Positions 28,726 through 41,335 of a stretch of DNA of 64,000 nt are shown piece by piece (within the stretch, counting starts at the first letter, position 1; each line of letters opens with the position of its first letter). The translations under genes were made by a program, and so were the position numbers. The notes under the pieces were generated by a model. That model was not told the DNA's origin. It saw nothing but the letters and a program-made list of their open reading frames with translations, and made no database searches. Source of the stretch: Microglena sp. YARC (Eukaryota > Chlorophyta > Chlorophyceae > Chlamydomonadales > Chlamydomonadaceae); NCBI GenBank assembly GCA_022414725.1, contig CM039462.1:1946900-2010899 (forward strand). The letters are read 5' to 3'.

Positions 28726-28776
28726 TCAAGCAGAGGCTGCTAGACAATAGATATCGTATATCGATAGGGGAATCGC
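28726..28776 (+). repeat. Two-hairpin repeat, subfamily B, left half
   Basis: GTCAAGCAGAGGCTGCTAGA followed by the GATATCGTATATCGATAGGG spacer. The second hairpin is replaced by a 26-bp tandem repeat. Confidence 0.75.
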
Positions 28777-28880
28777 AAAGGATACAGGCTGGTGTAATCG
28801 CAAAGGATACAGGCTGGTGTAATCGCAAAGGATACAGGCTGGTGTAATCGCAAACTTTTAAGGATACAGGCTGGTGTAAA
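28770..28880 (+). repeat. 26-bp tandem repeat, four copies
   Basis: Unit contains AATCGCAAAGGATACAGGCT plus GGTGT; the fourth unit has a short insertion (CTTTTA). Confidence 0.9.
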
Positions 28881-28973
28881 GAATCGATTGTTTACATTCG
28901 TGGTTCGAGGGTGCGCGAAAACACGTGTCGTCTCAAGCAGACTGTTATTGTCGGATTTGCAGAAACCACCAGC

Positions 28974-29311
28974 TTAGTGTAGACCATCTATTTTGATGGT
29001 GACGTGCTCAAATGCACTCTCAAATTTACTATTAAAGTATGGAAGATCACATTGTGGAAGCGGGTCAAGTAATTGGATGGTGTACACGGGTTTCGTACCA
29101 AAATCTGCGTGAGGGCCTGCAATGACTTGTAAGCTCGCCCCACAGAATGGTATGTGTTGTTGCGCAACTCGATAACATGAACCTAGCTTTATATCTGCTA
29201 CAAGTAAAGAGGAGACGGTTTTTAATGATGCTGTAGCAAACATAATATTCAATAGCAGCCGAAAATATTTGCATGTGTGAAACGCAGGGCATACAGAAAA
29301 TCCGTTCATAA
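28974..29311 (-). CDS. Hypothetical protein, about 112 aa
   Basis: A frame with the likely start MNGFSVCPAFHTCKYFRLLL; a longer frame begins at 29354. Contains MFATASLKTVSSLLVADIKL, YRVAQQHIPFCGASLQVIAG and YTIQLLDPLPQCDLPYF, a mixed beta/alpha pattern without membrane helices. No family recognised. It may be a fragment, as the upstream flank is repeat DNA. Confidence 0.35.
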
Positions 29312-29444
29312 CATGCTTGCGGGGATCACGTGACTTGCGCATACTCATTCTCACACGGAGGATTCAAGCAGACTCAATGTGTGTGTCATGCGGGAGTCAA
29401 AAGGAACGCGGTGGCGCACTCGTTTTATGTCGATTCAGTTGCAG

Positions 29445-29575
29445 ATTGTATTCAACAAGCGGCGGAGCCCCTTTCACCTCTTCCCCCAGCGGGGGCGACC
29501 GGAGGGGAGCCCCCACTGGAAGTCCGCGAGGAACCGAGCGGGTGGGCAACCGGAGGGGAGCCCACAGTTCACATG
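29445..29575 (+). repeat. G+C-rich dispersed repeat, second copy
   Basis: Matches 15535-15690 closely (GCGGCGGAGCCCCTTTCACC ... GAACCGAGCGGGTGGGC). About 450 bp of DNA between this repeat and 30023 holds no gene I can support. Confidence 0.75.
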
Positions 29576-30022
29576 CATGCAGCAGACAATACAATGTATG
29601 TATGTATGTAGCCGGTCTCTACATATGGACTGTGACAAACATGCGGAAAGCGTGGGAGAAGAATGGGGTGTCGCAAGACGGATTGAGAAGAGCACACAAC
29701 TCTAGAATCCACTTCTGAACAACATATCGATTCTTGATACTGTTTTCAAGGCAGTCATTTCCGTGGAAAGTTCCAGCGTGCATCGCACTAAAGGTGGCGT
29801 ACGAGAAGTTCCGTCAAACTCCCCCCAGGGCGAAAAAAGAACCTCTCCAAGTGATGCTTCTCCCGGTTGCCGGCGCTGCTGCTTCTGCCACCATCAGAAT
29901 GTAGTGCCCAACGCCCCCCATACTTTTTCATGATTGCGCTGTCAAGCTCGGTAGGAACCAAGTTACCCAAGAACCAGCCTTGCGATTGTGAGAGCACTTT
30001 TATAATGGCGTTGTAGAACAGA

Positions 30023-31704
30023 ATGGTGTTGCAAAACTCAGGACCGATCAAATTATCAGACCTCGCTGCACAGTTTGGTGAAACGGCCGCAGCGGGACAG
30101 AATCTGAAGCTATCAGAATACCGCAGAGGCGGAGCATACGGCGTGCTTGCGGCGGTGGGAGCAAATGCTGCCGCACCCAACGTCCCATCTAATAATTACA
30201 ACATCAAGATGAGCGATTCTATGGCGCTTACAAGATCAAAACACCGGTACTCAACACGATCCCCACGCTGACCGGCACGAACACGTCAGCGAATGTTGCT
30301 TTTTCGATGGCGAGCTACCTCGTTAGCTCGTCCAACTATGGCACCGTAACATGGACGATGACGGGCAACCCCACTGGCGTGACGATAAACTCATCAACGG
30401 GCGTCATCACGGCGACGGCAGGCACGAGCGTAAACAACAGTATCACGGTCACTGCCACGGGACCTGGCGCGATCCCCGTATCCAAGACGTTCACGATGAT
30501 GACGACGACTAAGATCATCCCATGGTTTACAGGAGTGAATAACGCATTTGTGTATGCCGTCATACCTGTTGGTCCGCGCACAGTGCTCAACTATTTGCAG
30601 TCATTCGGGGTGGCAAACACATCCACCAACAACAATAGTAGTTTATGGTCGTGGGGGCACGATACGCTATACTATGTAGGGGGACAAAACAATGGAACAG
30701 ATTTTTTCTCACTGTACAATCGTGCGAGGGTGATACAAGGTGATGGCCAAGCAGACGGAGCGGATTGGGTCGTGTTCAATTTCACGCAGGACCTTAATGG
30801 TGATTTCGACGGTAAATATCAGACAACTGGTTACTTTGGCGGGGAAAACGCATCGAGCGGTGGCTCAATGTGCACACAAGAACTTGACGGTTTCATATAC
30901 GGGTGGGGCAACAACGTCTGGAATATTCTATACAAGCTCCCTCTGGGCACAAGAACATCGTCATTTAACCACACCAACGGTAATTGGTTCATGTTTGGTG
31001 GGACGGTTACTTCGGGATATGGTAAATACTCTGACTTTGACAGCTTGAATGTGACAGATATAGGGTTTGGTGTTTCGAGTCGCTTTATTGCGTCACTGTC
31101 ACCGGTGGTCGACACAGCTAAAACATCAATTGAGCTCTTAGGGGGGACTCTGTTTGCCACACCCACAGTCGGAGCGTTAGCCGAACGACTAACAAAAACG
31201 ACCCTGATAACGGGTGTAGGGCAGTTTAACACCGAGAAGCTTGCAGTCACTTTCACAAAGCTGTACGGCATGTACTTCCTTAACGACGTGCAACAATTCA
31301 CGATCGAATGGACGTTCACGGACGGAACAAACAGCTTCGACTCTTTCTTTAACAAAGCCAACACCACAAACTATGGCGCCACATACACGTTTAATGTGTT
31401 CAATGCATCCGGAGGGCTAATTTTCACAAGTGATTCATCTGTCAGAAAGTGGTGCTTCAGCAACTCGTTAAATTACGCAACGTTTGCAAATCGGGTATAT
31501 GTGTCTTAAGATGATGGTATTTGGGGCGCCGCGATACAGGGAAACCTTGACGGAAACTCACCCGGTCCTGGTCTTCAAATCAACACTGGGTGGGGTATAC
31601 AGAACTATGATAGCGCGGATACTGCCTATTCCGGACTATTCAATAACTCAGTGACGATCACATCTGGTACGGCGGTGGCTTTTATATATTCAATTAATAC
31701 TTAA
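30023..31704 (+). pseudogene. Virion fibre-like protein with Ig-like domain (frameshift and in-frame TAA)
   Basis: The N-terminus has the motif typical of phage and giant-virus minor virion proteins: GPIKLSDLAAQFGET, then LKLSEYRRGG and VPSNNYNIKMSD. After a shift near 30230, the next frame carries an Ig-like/He_PIG-type domain: TWTMTGNPTGVTINSSTGVI and TATAGTSVNNSITVTATG. About 330 beta-rich residues follow. At 31507-31509 an in-frame TAA interrupts, yet the same frame continues for 64 sensible residues (DDGIWGAAIQGNLDGNS ... FIYSINT) before TAA at 31702. It is probably a surface attachment protein of a viral particle. Confidence 0.6.
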
Positions 31705-31879
31705 CAGTACAAGTATTTGAATTTATACAGATGAAGATTTCCATTCTGCTTTGGTGTCGCCAAGTAATACCAAGACCTCAAACAAACCCAAGGAACAACA
31801 TACTCGTATGGTGGGGTGTTGAGTGAGGTGAGTGAGAAGTCTTGTTGACCGGTGTTTATCTTACTCTTTCATAAGCATG

Positions 31880-31980
31880 CATCACAATCTCCACTACATT
31901 CAACTGATCTGCACTTTCTTAGAATTTGCAGTAAACATAAACTGCACTTAAACAAGTATCTATTTAAACTCACTCAAATT
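31880..31980 (+). pseudogene. Third, broken copy of the 20557/61447 gene family
   Basis: Encodes HFLRICSKHKLHLNKYLF, almost the same as residues near the end of the 61447 gene. The upstream part is missing and the stop has been lost. Confidence 0.7.
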
Positions 31981-32035
31981 AAAGGGGTCATGAAGCTCTG
32001 AATTGTTTACACACGTGTTTGGGAACATGTGTCGT

Positions 32036-32132
32036 CGCAAGCAGACTTCTGCTTGACAACACTATGGGAATTCTAAGGGGGTGACGCGGGTACCGCGGAG
32101 CGGGACAGTGGAATTGAGCTGCTGACTCGTGT
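32036..32132 (+). repeat. Two-hairpin dispersed repeat
   Basis: CAAGCAGACTTCTGCTTGAC palindrome followed by a diverged spacer and a CCGCGGAGCGGGACAG version of the second hairpin. Flanked on the right by short (AAGGCGGCTT)-containing repeats to 32275 and a lone Tc1-type terminus at 32393-32420. Confidence 0.75.
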
Positions 32133-34489
32133 GTACGGATATGACTTGTGGCTCGAGAGGCCACCCGAGAGAACTTGACGCACTTTCTCAGGCAGCCCCC
32201 CCGTTCGTCCATTCATTCATCTTCACACACACCAAGGCGGCTTTAGCAGCCCCCCGTTAGTTCATTCATTCATCTTCAAACACGACTGATGTTCGTAAAC
32301 ACAGAAGTTTTTAACACACCCAAAAGTCAGCGACCATTCTTAACGCCAATTTTCTAACGGCGATGTTGTACATTTATTTCCATCTGATATGTTTCATTTT
32401 ACTGTTCCGCCGACTGTAGGCACAGCGTGTCAGCTTCCATGTATTGTTTTTCTGATTACCGATTACAGATACCCCTATATAAAATGATCCGATTGTCTGA
32501 AATCTATGCAAAATCACAGTCGACATCAAACATCTTACATAGCGATAATGCACCCATTAAAGGAGTGCGAACGCGACCAGGTGTTAAAGAAGCACCATCG
32601 ATGTCATTTGAACAAGATACAGACACAGGAATGTTCAATGCATCAAGTAATGTCATAGGATTTGCTGCAGGAGCATATAATACGCTCATTGCATCATCTT
32701 CCAATTTACAAGCCAATACGCAAATCACAACATCTTCAAATATCGTGCCTCTCAACGACAATGTCTCAGAATTAGGAACAGTAACAAAGAAGTTCGCAAA
32801 ACTGTATGCAACAGATATCTATGGAACATCTGCTACATTTAACACACTCGGAGGAATGGCCATCTCAAGTATTGTCACTTCCACAAGTAGCAATGTCGCA
32901 GCCAGTTCTGCAGCGGTCAAATCAGCATACGATAGTGCCGTCTCAGCTTCCAATCAGACGTACGGCATCGGGTCCCTCGATAGCAATGGCGATATCCTTC
33001 TCAGGGGCAACTTGCGCATCTCCGAAACTGCCAATATATACAAAGGTACAGAGGTATTCAGTAGCGGCGGAATGAACATCGACGAATACTCTTGGAATTA
33101 CTTGGCCAATTACGTCATTCCCCGACGTGTCTACCCTCAACCATTGACAAATACCGAATCCGCCTATCTCTTCACAGGCGCGGCGCAAGACCACTCGGCC
33201 TATGTACGCAATGGCGAGCTGTTCGTATACGGTCGCAACGACTATGGGCAACTGGGTCTAGGCCACACGTCCAACACTATCACAGTACCCACCAAGGTGC
33301 CAGGCATCAATAATGCGTCATTCGTAGCATGTGGCGAAGGCTTCACCCTCTGCGTTCGCACAGACGGTACCGCTATCTCTACCGGTCTGAACGACAACGG
33401 ACAGTTGGGTATAGGTTCGATTGTGACTACATCAAACTTTAGTATTGTAGCAGGCGTTTCAAATGCGATTGCTGTTGCTGCAGGTTACACACACTCCATG
33501 TATCTGACATCGAATGGAGTCGTTGTGAGTGCAGGATGCGATGCTAACGGACAGCTGGGAAGAGGCGCATCCTCAGCCAATGTGGTGATCAATTCCAATA
33601 TCGTACCCATGCTCATGCCTGACGGTAGCAATGTGCCCGCACGCTCCATCTCTGCCGGGGGGTACCACTCGGCTGTCCTCTTAAACAACGGTAGCGCCTA
33701 CCTTTGTGGAAAGAACGATCAGGACAATGTGGTGCATCTACTACACTCGTTCCACAGGCCAATTCATTGGGTATCATCCCCTCGCTCTCGAATGTGGTAG
33801 ATGTTGCATGTGGACACGAACATACGCTCTTCACGTGCTATGATGGGCAGGTGCTAGGTGGTAGGGCGTAACGATCGTGGTCAATTGGGACAGGGAAATA
33901 AGACGTCTCCTGTGACGTCGTTGTACAGGTGCTAGCAGGCGGAGGCGCAGGATCTAAAAACGGTTTGTGGGTCGAGATCGCTGCAGGCTTCAACCATTCG
34001 GCCTTAATAAAAAATGACAGCACCATCTTCGTGTTCGGTGCCAATGATAAGGGTCAATTGGGTTTAGGAGAGACCACCACAGAATCGTTGACACCGACAC
34101 AACTTGTGGGATATGCGGGCTACGATATCGCATGCGGCAGGAACCATACGGTGATCTCGACCACACCGGATCCTTTGGTATTTAACTTTACCGGAAACAA
34201 TACATTGATCGCGTTTGGTGATAATGCATACGGACAGGTGGGTGATAACAATCCCAATGTGACGACGCGATGGTTCCGGAACCGTATTCATGACGGAACG
34301 TTCAAGAAAAATTTGTATGTAGGTTCCATTGCAAATAACTCAGCATACATTGATGCGGACGGAGTATTGTTCATTACAGGTTTCAATAATAATGGTCAGC
34401 TCGGAGATGAAACTATAATTGACAAAAGCACGTTCAGACCCGTTTCACGCCTGATGAAGGAAGGAAGACGGATCGTAGCTGTTGCGTGC

Positions 34490-35420
34490 GGTCAATTTCA
34501 CACAATTGCCCTGGACTCGACGGGAGGCGTGCACGCATGTGGAAACAACGGCGATGGTCAGCTCGGAAATAATACTACTAATTCATCATTAGTGCCGATC
34601 GATGTCTCGAGTTTCGGATCTCTTGTCGGTAAAACGATCGTGGCCATTGCGGGCGGCAGCAATCACACGCTTGCCCTGGACTCGACGGGACGCGTGCACG
34701 CATGGGGAAGAAACCAATTCGGCAATCTCGGAAATAATACTACCACTCAATCAAATGTTCCGATCGATGTCTCGAGCTTCGGATCTCTTGTCGGTAAAAC
34801 GATCGTGGCCATTGCGGGCGGCTTCTATCACACACTTGCCCTGGACTCGACAGGACGCGTGCACGCATGGGGATTCAACGGCCATGGTCAGCTCGGAACT
34901 GGTACTTAATCAAATGTTCCGATCGATGTATCGAGCTTCGAATCTCTTGTCGGTAAAACGATCGTGGCTATTGCAGGCGGTGCCTTACACACGCTTGCCC
35001 TGGACTCGACGGGACGCGTGCACGCATGGAGATTCAACATCTTCGGCCAGCTCGGAAGAAATAATACTACTAATTCATCAGTCCCGATCGATGTCTCGAG
35101 TTTCGGATCTCTTGTCAGTAAAACGATCGTGGCCATTGCATGTGGTAACATTCACACACTTGCCCTTGACTCTACGGGACGTGTGCACGCATGGGGATAC
35201 AACCATTTCGGCAATCTCGGAAATAATACTACCACTCAATCAAATGTTCCGATCGATGTCTCGAGCTTCGGATCTCTTGTCGGTAAAACGATCGTGGCCA
35301 TTGCGGGCGGCGAAGGTCACACGCTTGCCCTTGACTCGACGGGACGCGTGCACGCATGGGGAAGAAACCAATTCGGCAATCTCGGAAATAGTACTACCAC
35401 TGATTCATTAGTTCCCCTCT
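34490..35420 (+). repeat. RCC1 blade array, block 1 (six near-identical units of ~162 bp)
   Basis: Each unit encodes the frame HTLALDSTGRVHAWG, a variable x-x-N-x-x, GQLG or GNLG, a TT-rich loop, then VPIDVSSFGSLVGKTIVAIA and GG plus two variable residues. Units differ almost only at fixed codons: two after GG, four around the Asn, and three in the loop. Confidence 0.85.
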
Positions 35421-36719
35421 TAATCGACAAGACCGCGCGTGACTACCATCCTCGTGTCTTATCGACCGGTCTTGGTTCTCACAAATTGCTAACGATTATC
35501 GGCGTTACCTCCAGTTCCTCCCTCATGGCGGTAGGCACGAATACTTCCCGTCAGATCGGCGATAATACGGCGATCGATAGGTACAGTCCCGTCGATGTTG
35601 GTGTTGGAAGTTTTGGAAGTGTCATCATCAGTTCAGCAGAGAGTGTTACGCACAGCGCGATCGCTTTACAAAGCGGTGAAGTCTGGTGCTGGGGTAATAA
35701 TACATATGGTCAATGCGGAACGAATACATCTGGTGCTGTAGTGAGCGTTCCCACTAAAGTCGTTAGTATCACGAATGCAGTCGAAGTCGCATGTGGAAAC
35801 GGGTTCACATTCGTACGCAATGCTGACGATACGGTCATGGCATTCGGTAACAATGCGAGTGGACAATTAGGTGTTGGAATGAGTATTGTTGCAACATCCA
35901 CATTCACACCAACATTGGTGAGTGCTCTATCTGGTTCATCAGGTTCTAAACAGATTGCGGCATGTACATCTCATGCTGCTTCCATCGATGGCTCAGGTAC
36001 TTTGCGTGTCTGGGGGTCGGGTATACGAGGCAAATTGGATTGGGTGATACTTCTAATAAAGATGTACACACAATCGTGGATGGTGTCCTTAATTGGACTT
36101 TGCCAAAGCGACACATGTCGCTCTTGGAGGTGATCATACAGTCGTTGTATGTAGCGAATCTGGAAAAGTTTACACAGCAGGTCTGAACGATGTCGGACAA
36201 TTGGGTCGATCTACTGGATTTGGGAGTGGTGTGGGTATCAATGCATTTGGTGCAGTGACAGATATGCCCACACCTGCAACGCCTTTGCGCGCAGCTTGTG
36301 GTTTGAAACATACTGCATTGCATGTGTCGAGCGATCGTATCGTTACTTTTGGCGATCGTGGTAAGTAATGAACAAACGATCATTTTGAGTGGCGCTGCAT
36401 GGATGCCTCAATTAGTGGAAGTTAACGGGGATGGCGAGCGCATATGATGTGCGTGCACTCGTGGCGGGGGAACGTCTACACACGTGGAAATGCCGCCTAT
36501 GTCGGAAGATGTGAATGGGTACGGGAGTGTGCCGCAAAGCATCTTGTCTTTGGCAATACAGAAAACATGGGGAAGGAGGAGTGCCTTGCCAACGAATTCG
36601 CAAAGAGGTGCTTTCTCCATTATTATATCACCGACAGGTAGCATTATCACCTGTGGAGAAAACGCCTACGGCCAACTAGGAAATAACACGACATCAACAG
36701 GTGCGACGACAACATTACA

Positions 36720-37735
36720 AACCATATCGAGTAATGGATCTCTTGTCGGTAAAACGATCGTGGCCATTGCGCGCGGTCAATATCATACGCTTGCCCTTGA
36801 CTCTACTGGACGCGTGCACGCATGGGGAAGAAACGATGTAGGCCAGCTCGGAAGAAACAATACTACTAATTCATCAGGCCCGATCGATGTCTCGAGCTTC
36901 GGATCTCTTGTCGGTAAAACGATCGTGGCTATTTCGGTGGGCGAAGGTCACATACTTGCCCTTGACTCGACGGGACGTGTGCACGCATGGGGATTGAACA
37001 GTGTCGGTCAGCTCGGAAATACTTCTACCACTAATTCATTAGTCCCGATCGATGTCTCGAGCTTCCGGATCTCTTGGTCGGTAAACACGATCGTGGCCAT
37101 GCGGGCGCAGCAGACACACGCTTTCCCTTGACTCTACGGGACGCGTGCACGCATGGGGATGGAACAATTTCGGCCAGCTCGGATATAATACTACCACTAA
37201 TTCATTAGTAAAGATCGATGTCTCGAGCTTCGGATCTTTAGTCGGTAAAACGATCGTGGGCCATTTGCGGCGTCGGCATCATCACACAACTTGCCCTTGA
37301 CTCGACGGGACGCGTGCACGCATGGCGGAAGAAACAGTGAATGGCCAGATCGGAAAATACTACTACCACTCAATCAAATGTCCCCCGATCGATGTCTCGA
37401 GCTTCGGATCTCTTGTCGGTTTAAAACGATCGTGGTTATGCGGGGCGGCGGCTTTCACACGCTTGCCCTTGACTCGACGGGACGCGTGCACGCATGGGGA
37501 CACAACCTTTCAGGCCAGCTCGGAACAAATAATACTTCCACTAATTCATTAGTCCCGATCGATGTCTCGAGCTTCGGATCTCTTGTCGGTAAAACGATCG
37601 TGGCCATTGCGGGCGGCAGCAGACACACGCTTGCCCTTGACTCTACGGGACGCGTGCACGCATGGGGACACAACCTTTCAGGCCAGCTCGGAACTGGTAG
37701 TACCACTCAATCAAATGTCCCTGTTTTAGCGTTCA
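36720..37735 (+). repeat. RCC1 blade array, block 2 (about six units of ~168 bp)
   Basis: Same unit as block 1, separated from it by about 1.3 kb of diverged RCC1-like sequence. Units 3 and 4 contain several one-base indels, so reading frame is lost between 37060 and 37440 and regained afterwards. Confidence 0.8.
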
Positions 37736-38616
37736 CAACCGTTACAGAGACGGTCTCAAACTTGTTCGTGAACTTCACAGGCCAACATCGTTGCTTCGTG
37801 GACACGCTCGCTCCAGCACGTCTATGCGATCACGAAGGACTTGTTGTCGTCACGGACAAAAACGCATACGCATCCGGTCTTTTAAGAGGCCGACAACGCG
37901 CCATGACAATCAACCAAGCCCTACCTCTCGTATCTCTTTCCAAGGTCCCAAAAGATCCCCGTGCATTCGGTGTGATCTCGCTCACCCAGGACCATCCCGC
38001 AGGTCCATCTGCAGCCCATCTCAGGAACAGAGCTCCCTAAAGAATCTCAGAACAAGGTTGATGTACGTGTCCAAATCAATTCGATCGGCGAAGGATGTAT
38101 CTGGGGTATGTGACGAGACCGGAGAATCAAACCATCCATGCAGGTGATTACGTCACCACCAGTAGTGTGTCCGGTTACGCGTCTCTCCAAGTATTAGATA
38201 ATGGAGATGTACCGGATGGTACATTACGAAACTATACGGTCGCAAAACTCACGATGGATTGTGATTTCTCACAGCCTTTGGTAGATTTTGAAGAAGTACA
38301 AAAAGATGAATATGGGAATGTCGTTTTTGATGCAGACGGATCTCTCGTGTACACGATCGTGACCACGACACAGGGTCCTTCTGTTGTGGACCCAGATACC
38401 GGAGAGACACGTATAGGGGAACCACTCGAAACACCTATTCCAGTGACCGAACCTTCCTACGAAATGCGCTGGATGACAACCGAAATCGATGCATCCTCAG
38501 GTGTATCGATCACGACTCTTATTTCAAAAGAAGATTACGAGAAACGTAAGTCAGATGGACAATTAGTTGGTTTGTCACGTTCAGCTTTCGTTGGATGCAC
38601 TTATCATTGCGGATAA

Positions 38617-39330
38617 GTGTACGACAACGTTGTTAGAAAATTGGCATTTATAAAACTTTTGACGATTATTGTCAAGAACAACAATAAGAACTGAATAAAT
38701 AAATGATTTATTTTCAAATAATACCCGTGAAAAAAGTGTGTGTGTATGATAATAATAACGAACAACTGCTGATTTGTTCGTCATGCTTGATGAAGACATC
38801 CTCCTAGTATCGCAGTAACACCTAGCTGCGCGGTCATGTCACGGGGTACCTGCCTCGATTACATCCATCGCGTCGATTCTCTTCTTATGGTTCCTTCAGT
38901 CTTTCACGCCGGAGCAGCGTTCTCCAATGCACAACTACATTTCAGTGCCAGAATCGCAATGCAGTTTGATCATCGAACTGCAAGAGGAGAATAGCGGGAA
39001 TCAGGATTCCTTATCGTCCGGAATGCTGCTCTTGAACACTTTACTGATTCTGGAGAGGAATGGCATTGTTATCAGCCCCTCCCAATCCATTCCACACAAG
39101 ATTGTGCTTCTGCCAAAAAGAGCTAAAAGTCCATGGCATATGCGACCTTCGATTTTACACCACGTCTCCCGTTAACGCCACGCTATACGCGAACAACTTA
39201 CAATCGTCTTTCAACACATTCAAGCTAGCAACATCTTGATTTCACCAGGTGGAATGATCCAGCTCGAGAAGGAGGAAGGAGGAGGATACATGCGATATCC
39301 GCATCGAATATCCCCCAACCCCAAAAAAAC

Positions 39331-39361
<31 letters not shown>

Positions 39362-40840
39362 GGTATTAGTGGGTTACAAATTTACTTCCCAAATTGGAAG
39401 TGGATGTCTTACGGACACTGAATGGGAAAGTGTATGTGTTCTTGATACATTGACTGTGGTGTTGCGTGTTGGAGATACTGTATTACCATTACATATAAAA
39501 CAAGTGTGGATAAACGTTCCTGTTCAGTGTGCGGCGATGTGGTCATGTACTCCGACAATTCGCACCCAAGTCGGATGTGCTCCCGATTCCGGATGCATTG
39601 AACGTGTGGACGCTGTTGAGCGGTATCGTTCCTAAAAGAATGCGTGACGAGACCACGGGCGTAGGTTGTGGTCTCCATTGCCAGGAACTATTGAGCTGTC
39701 TTGCCGGCACAGCTGTGCATGCACATCCGGAATCTGGAATATGCTACCGTCGCTTACGGGAATGTAAGTGTCTTTACTTGTGAATGCGATAAAAATGAAA
39801 CTTAAGGCACAAGGCGATACTTTATCGTGCACTTATGCTTGGAGTGGGCGCATGAATCCCCGAATTTCGGCATTGCAGCTCAATGATCAGAAACTTTGCC
39901 CTCTCGAGAGTCGTCTCTCTATCTCCTTAATAAAGATCAATAACGCAGCGTTCTTCCGGGATTGCAGCGATTCAATAGTAAATGAAAAACGCCCACCTGA
40001 TACCTCTTTTAAATGTCTGATAGAATCTAACACATTGTCCACATAAGAATCATAGAACAGGTTCTTCCCAGCACAATTGGCAAGAAGATGCGAACAGAGA
40101 GATGTGGAAAAGAAGAGGATGCGGATATCTTTATCTTTGAGGCTTTATAAGGAATGGTGGCCTTGCAAAAATTGACATCGATGTTCTCCGAATGCGATAT
40201 GGATCATTTCCCTACTTCTGTGTGGTCTAAGTGCCTTCTTGTGAAATGTGGTTCAGATCTGTATGAAGAAGAGATGATTAGCTACATAAATGAATTGTGC
40301 CTTGTGTGAAAAGACGTTTATCATGGGGGAAAAGTGGCGCAGTACAAACCATTATCACAAACAAATCCACCGACTAAACGTGGCCCCTTCCCGACCGATT
40401 AAATGCGATCCTGTCCCGATTTTGTGTCGGAAACCAAAGCTCAAGAAAACTTCAAGCAAACGTGCTTTCTTGATGACAAGTACCGCACTGTAGCGGACGC
40501 TGGAGCGCACAAAAATGCATCGTGTACCACAGAGAGAAGCCCCGCATCCACGTGTGTGAAACGCATCTATACCCCCACTCTCGTGACTAGCATCAGAACT
40601 GTCCTCCATCGCGAAGAAGGGTGAGCTGCGGACAGACCGTAGTTACACACCCGCGTGGCTGGACTCAAACACCACCGAGCACGGGAGCGGAACGGAAGAC
40701 GACGAGAGACGCGGGCAGGCAAGAGGGACACGTAACACGGAGTCCAACACAAGGCGCCTTCACTATCACACCGAATAGGAGATCCAATGAAGTATCGGAT
40801 TCAGGAACAGGAGGTTTAGCGCGGAGGAGAACTAATATCA
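38617..40840. other. Unassigned stretch without a supported gene
   Basis: Only short frames, none with a recognisable domain. Contains an A-tract of about 27 (39333-39358), perhaps a retroposed end. Local G+C and stop density suggest decayed coding DNA or noisy assembly. Confidence 0.5.
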
Positions 40841-41335
40841 ACGGAGCAGAGCGCAGTTTACGGTGGCGGGAGACATATCAACCGGAAGGCAGGAGGAGGA
40901 GGAGGGATTGTTTATGGTTGACGGAGACATATCAACCGGAAGCAAAGATAGAGAGGTTCTAGGCTGCAAATACATATCAACGGGAGAAGGAGGAGGAGGT
41001 TTAGCGTGGGGAGACATATCAACGGAGCAGGACTGAAGAGGTTTAGGCGCTCGGAGAATCATCAACGGAAGAGAAAGGAGAGGAGTTTAGGTGCGGGAGA
41101 CATATCAACCGGTAGCAGGTATGAGGAGGTTTAGTGCATTGCCAAATATTACATTGATCAACGGATGAGAAGTAAGGAGGAGGAGTTTAGGTGGCGGAGA
41201 CATATCAACCGGAGCAGGATGAAGAGTTTTAGGGCTGACGGAGACATACAACGGGAGCAAGAGGAGGAGTTTAGGGTGGGCGGAGACAATATCAACGGGA
41301 AAGGAGGTGAGTTTTAGGCGGCCGGATACAATGTC
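40840..41335. repeat. Degenerate minisatellite, ~40-45-bp unit, about eleven copies
   Basis: Units contain GGAGACATATCAACGGGAGC and AGGAGGAGGAGTTTAGG with many one-base indels. On the minus strand a recurring PVDMSPPPK-type peptide appears in several frames. Indels scattered over all units suggest sequencing errors. Confidence 0.7.

Larger units (their letters stand above)
32484..38616 (+). pseudogene. Giant-virus-type fibre protein with RCC1 propeller repeats, several frameshifts
   Basis: The N-terminus (MIRLSEIYAKSQSTSN; an upstream ATG at 32427 is possible) is tail-fibre-like: MSFEQDTDTGMFNASSNVIG, NVSELGTVTKKFAKLYATDI and AAVKSAYDSAVSASNQTYG. RCC1-like repeats start at about 33200 (FVYGRNDYGQLGLGHTSN) and run to 37735, with two blocks of near-identical blades. 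From 37740 the C-terminus matches the conserved fibre module of phycodnaviruses and relatives: LSKVPKDPRAFGVIS, INSIGEGCIWG, GDYVTTSSVSGYASLQ, NYTVAKLTMDCDF. Frame breaks lie near 33720, 33850-33930, 36030-36090, 36370-36480, 37060-37440 and 38040-38095, and an in-frame TAA at 34907. It is likely a receptor-binding surface protein. A TATATAAA sits just before the 32484 ATG. Confidence 0.75.

Noticed and set aside
29788..30180. 130-aa minus-strand frame over the start of the first fibre gene
   Set aside because: The plus strand encodes the recognisable GPIKLSDLAAQFG fibre motif over 30023-30180; the minus frame is a shadow there.
31507..31509. Ciliate-type genetic code with UAA as Gln
   Set aside because: Paralogues at 20557 and 61447 end at the same position with TAG and TAA, and other intact genes also use TAG as stop, so the standard code fits better.
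34602..35411. Long frame with repeated MSRVSDLLSVKRSWPL-type peptide
   Set aside because: It is the RCC1 array read in the wrong frame.
34490..37735. Diversity-generating retroelement
   Set aside because: The variable codons suggest it, but there is no reverse transcriptase of that type, no template repeat, and changes are not limited to adenines.
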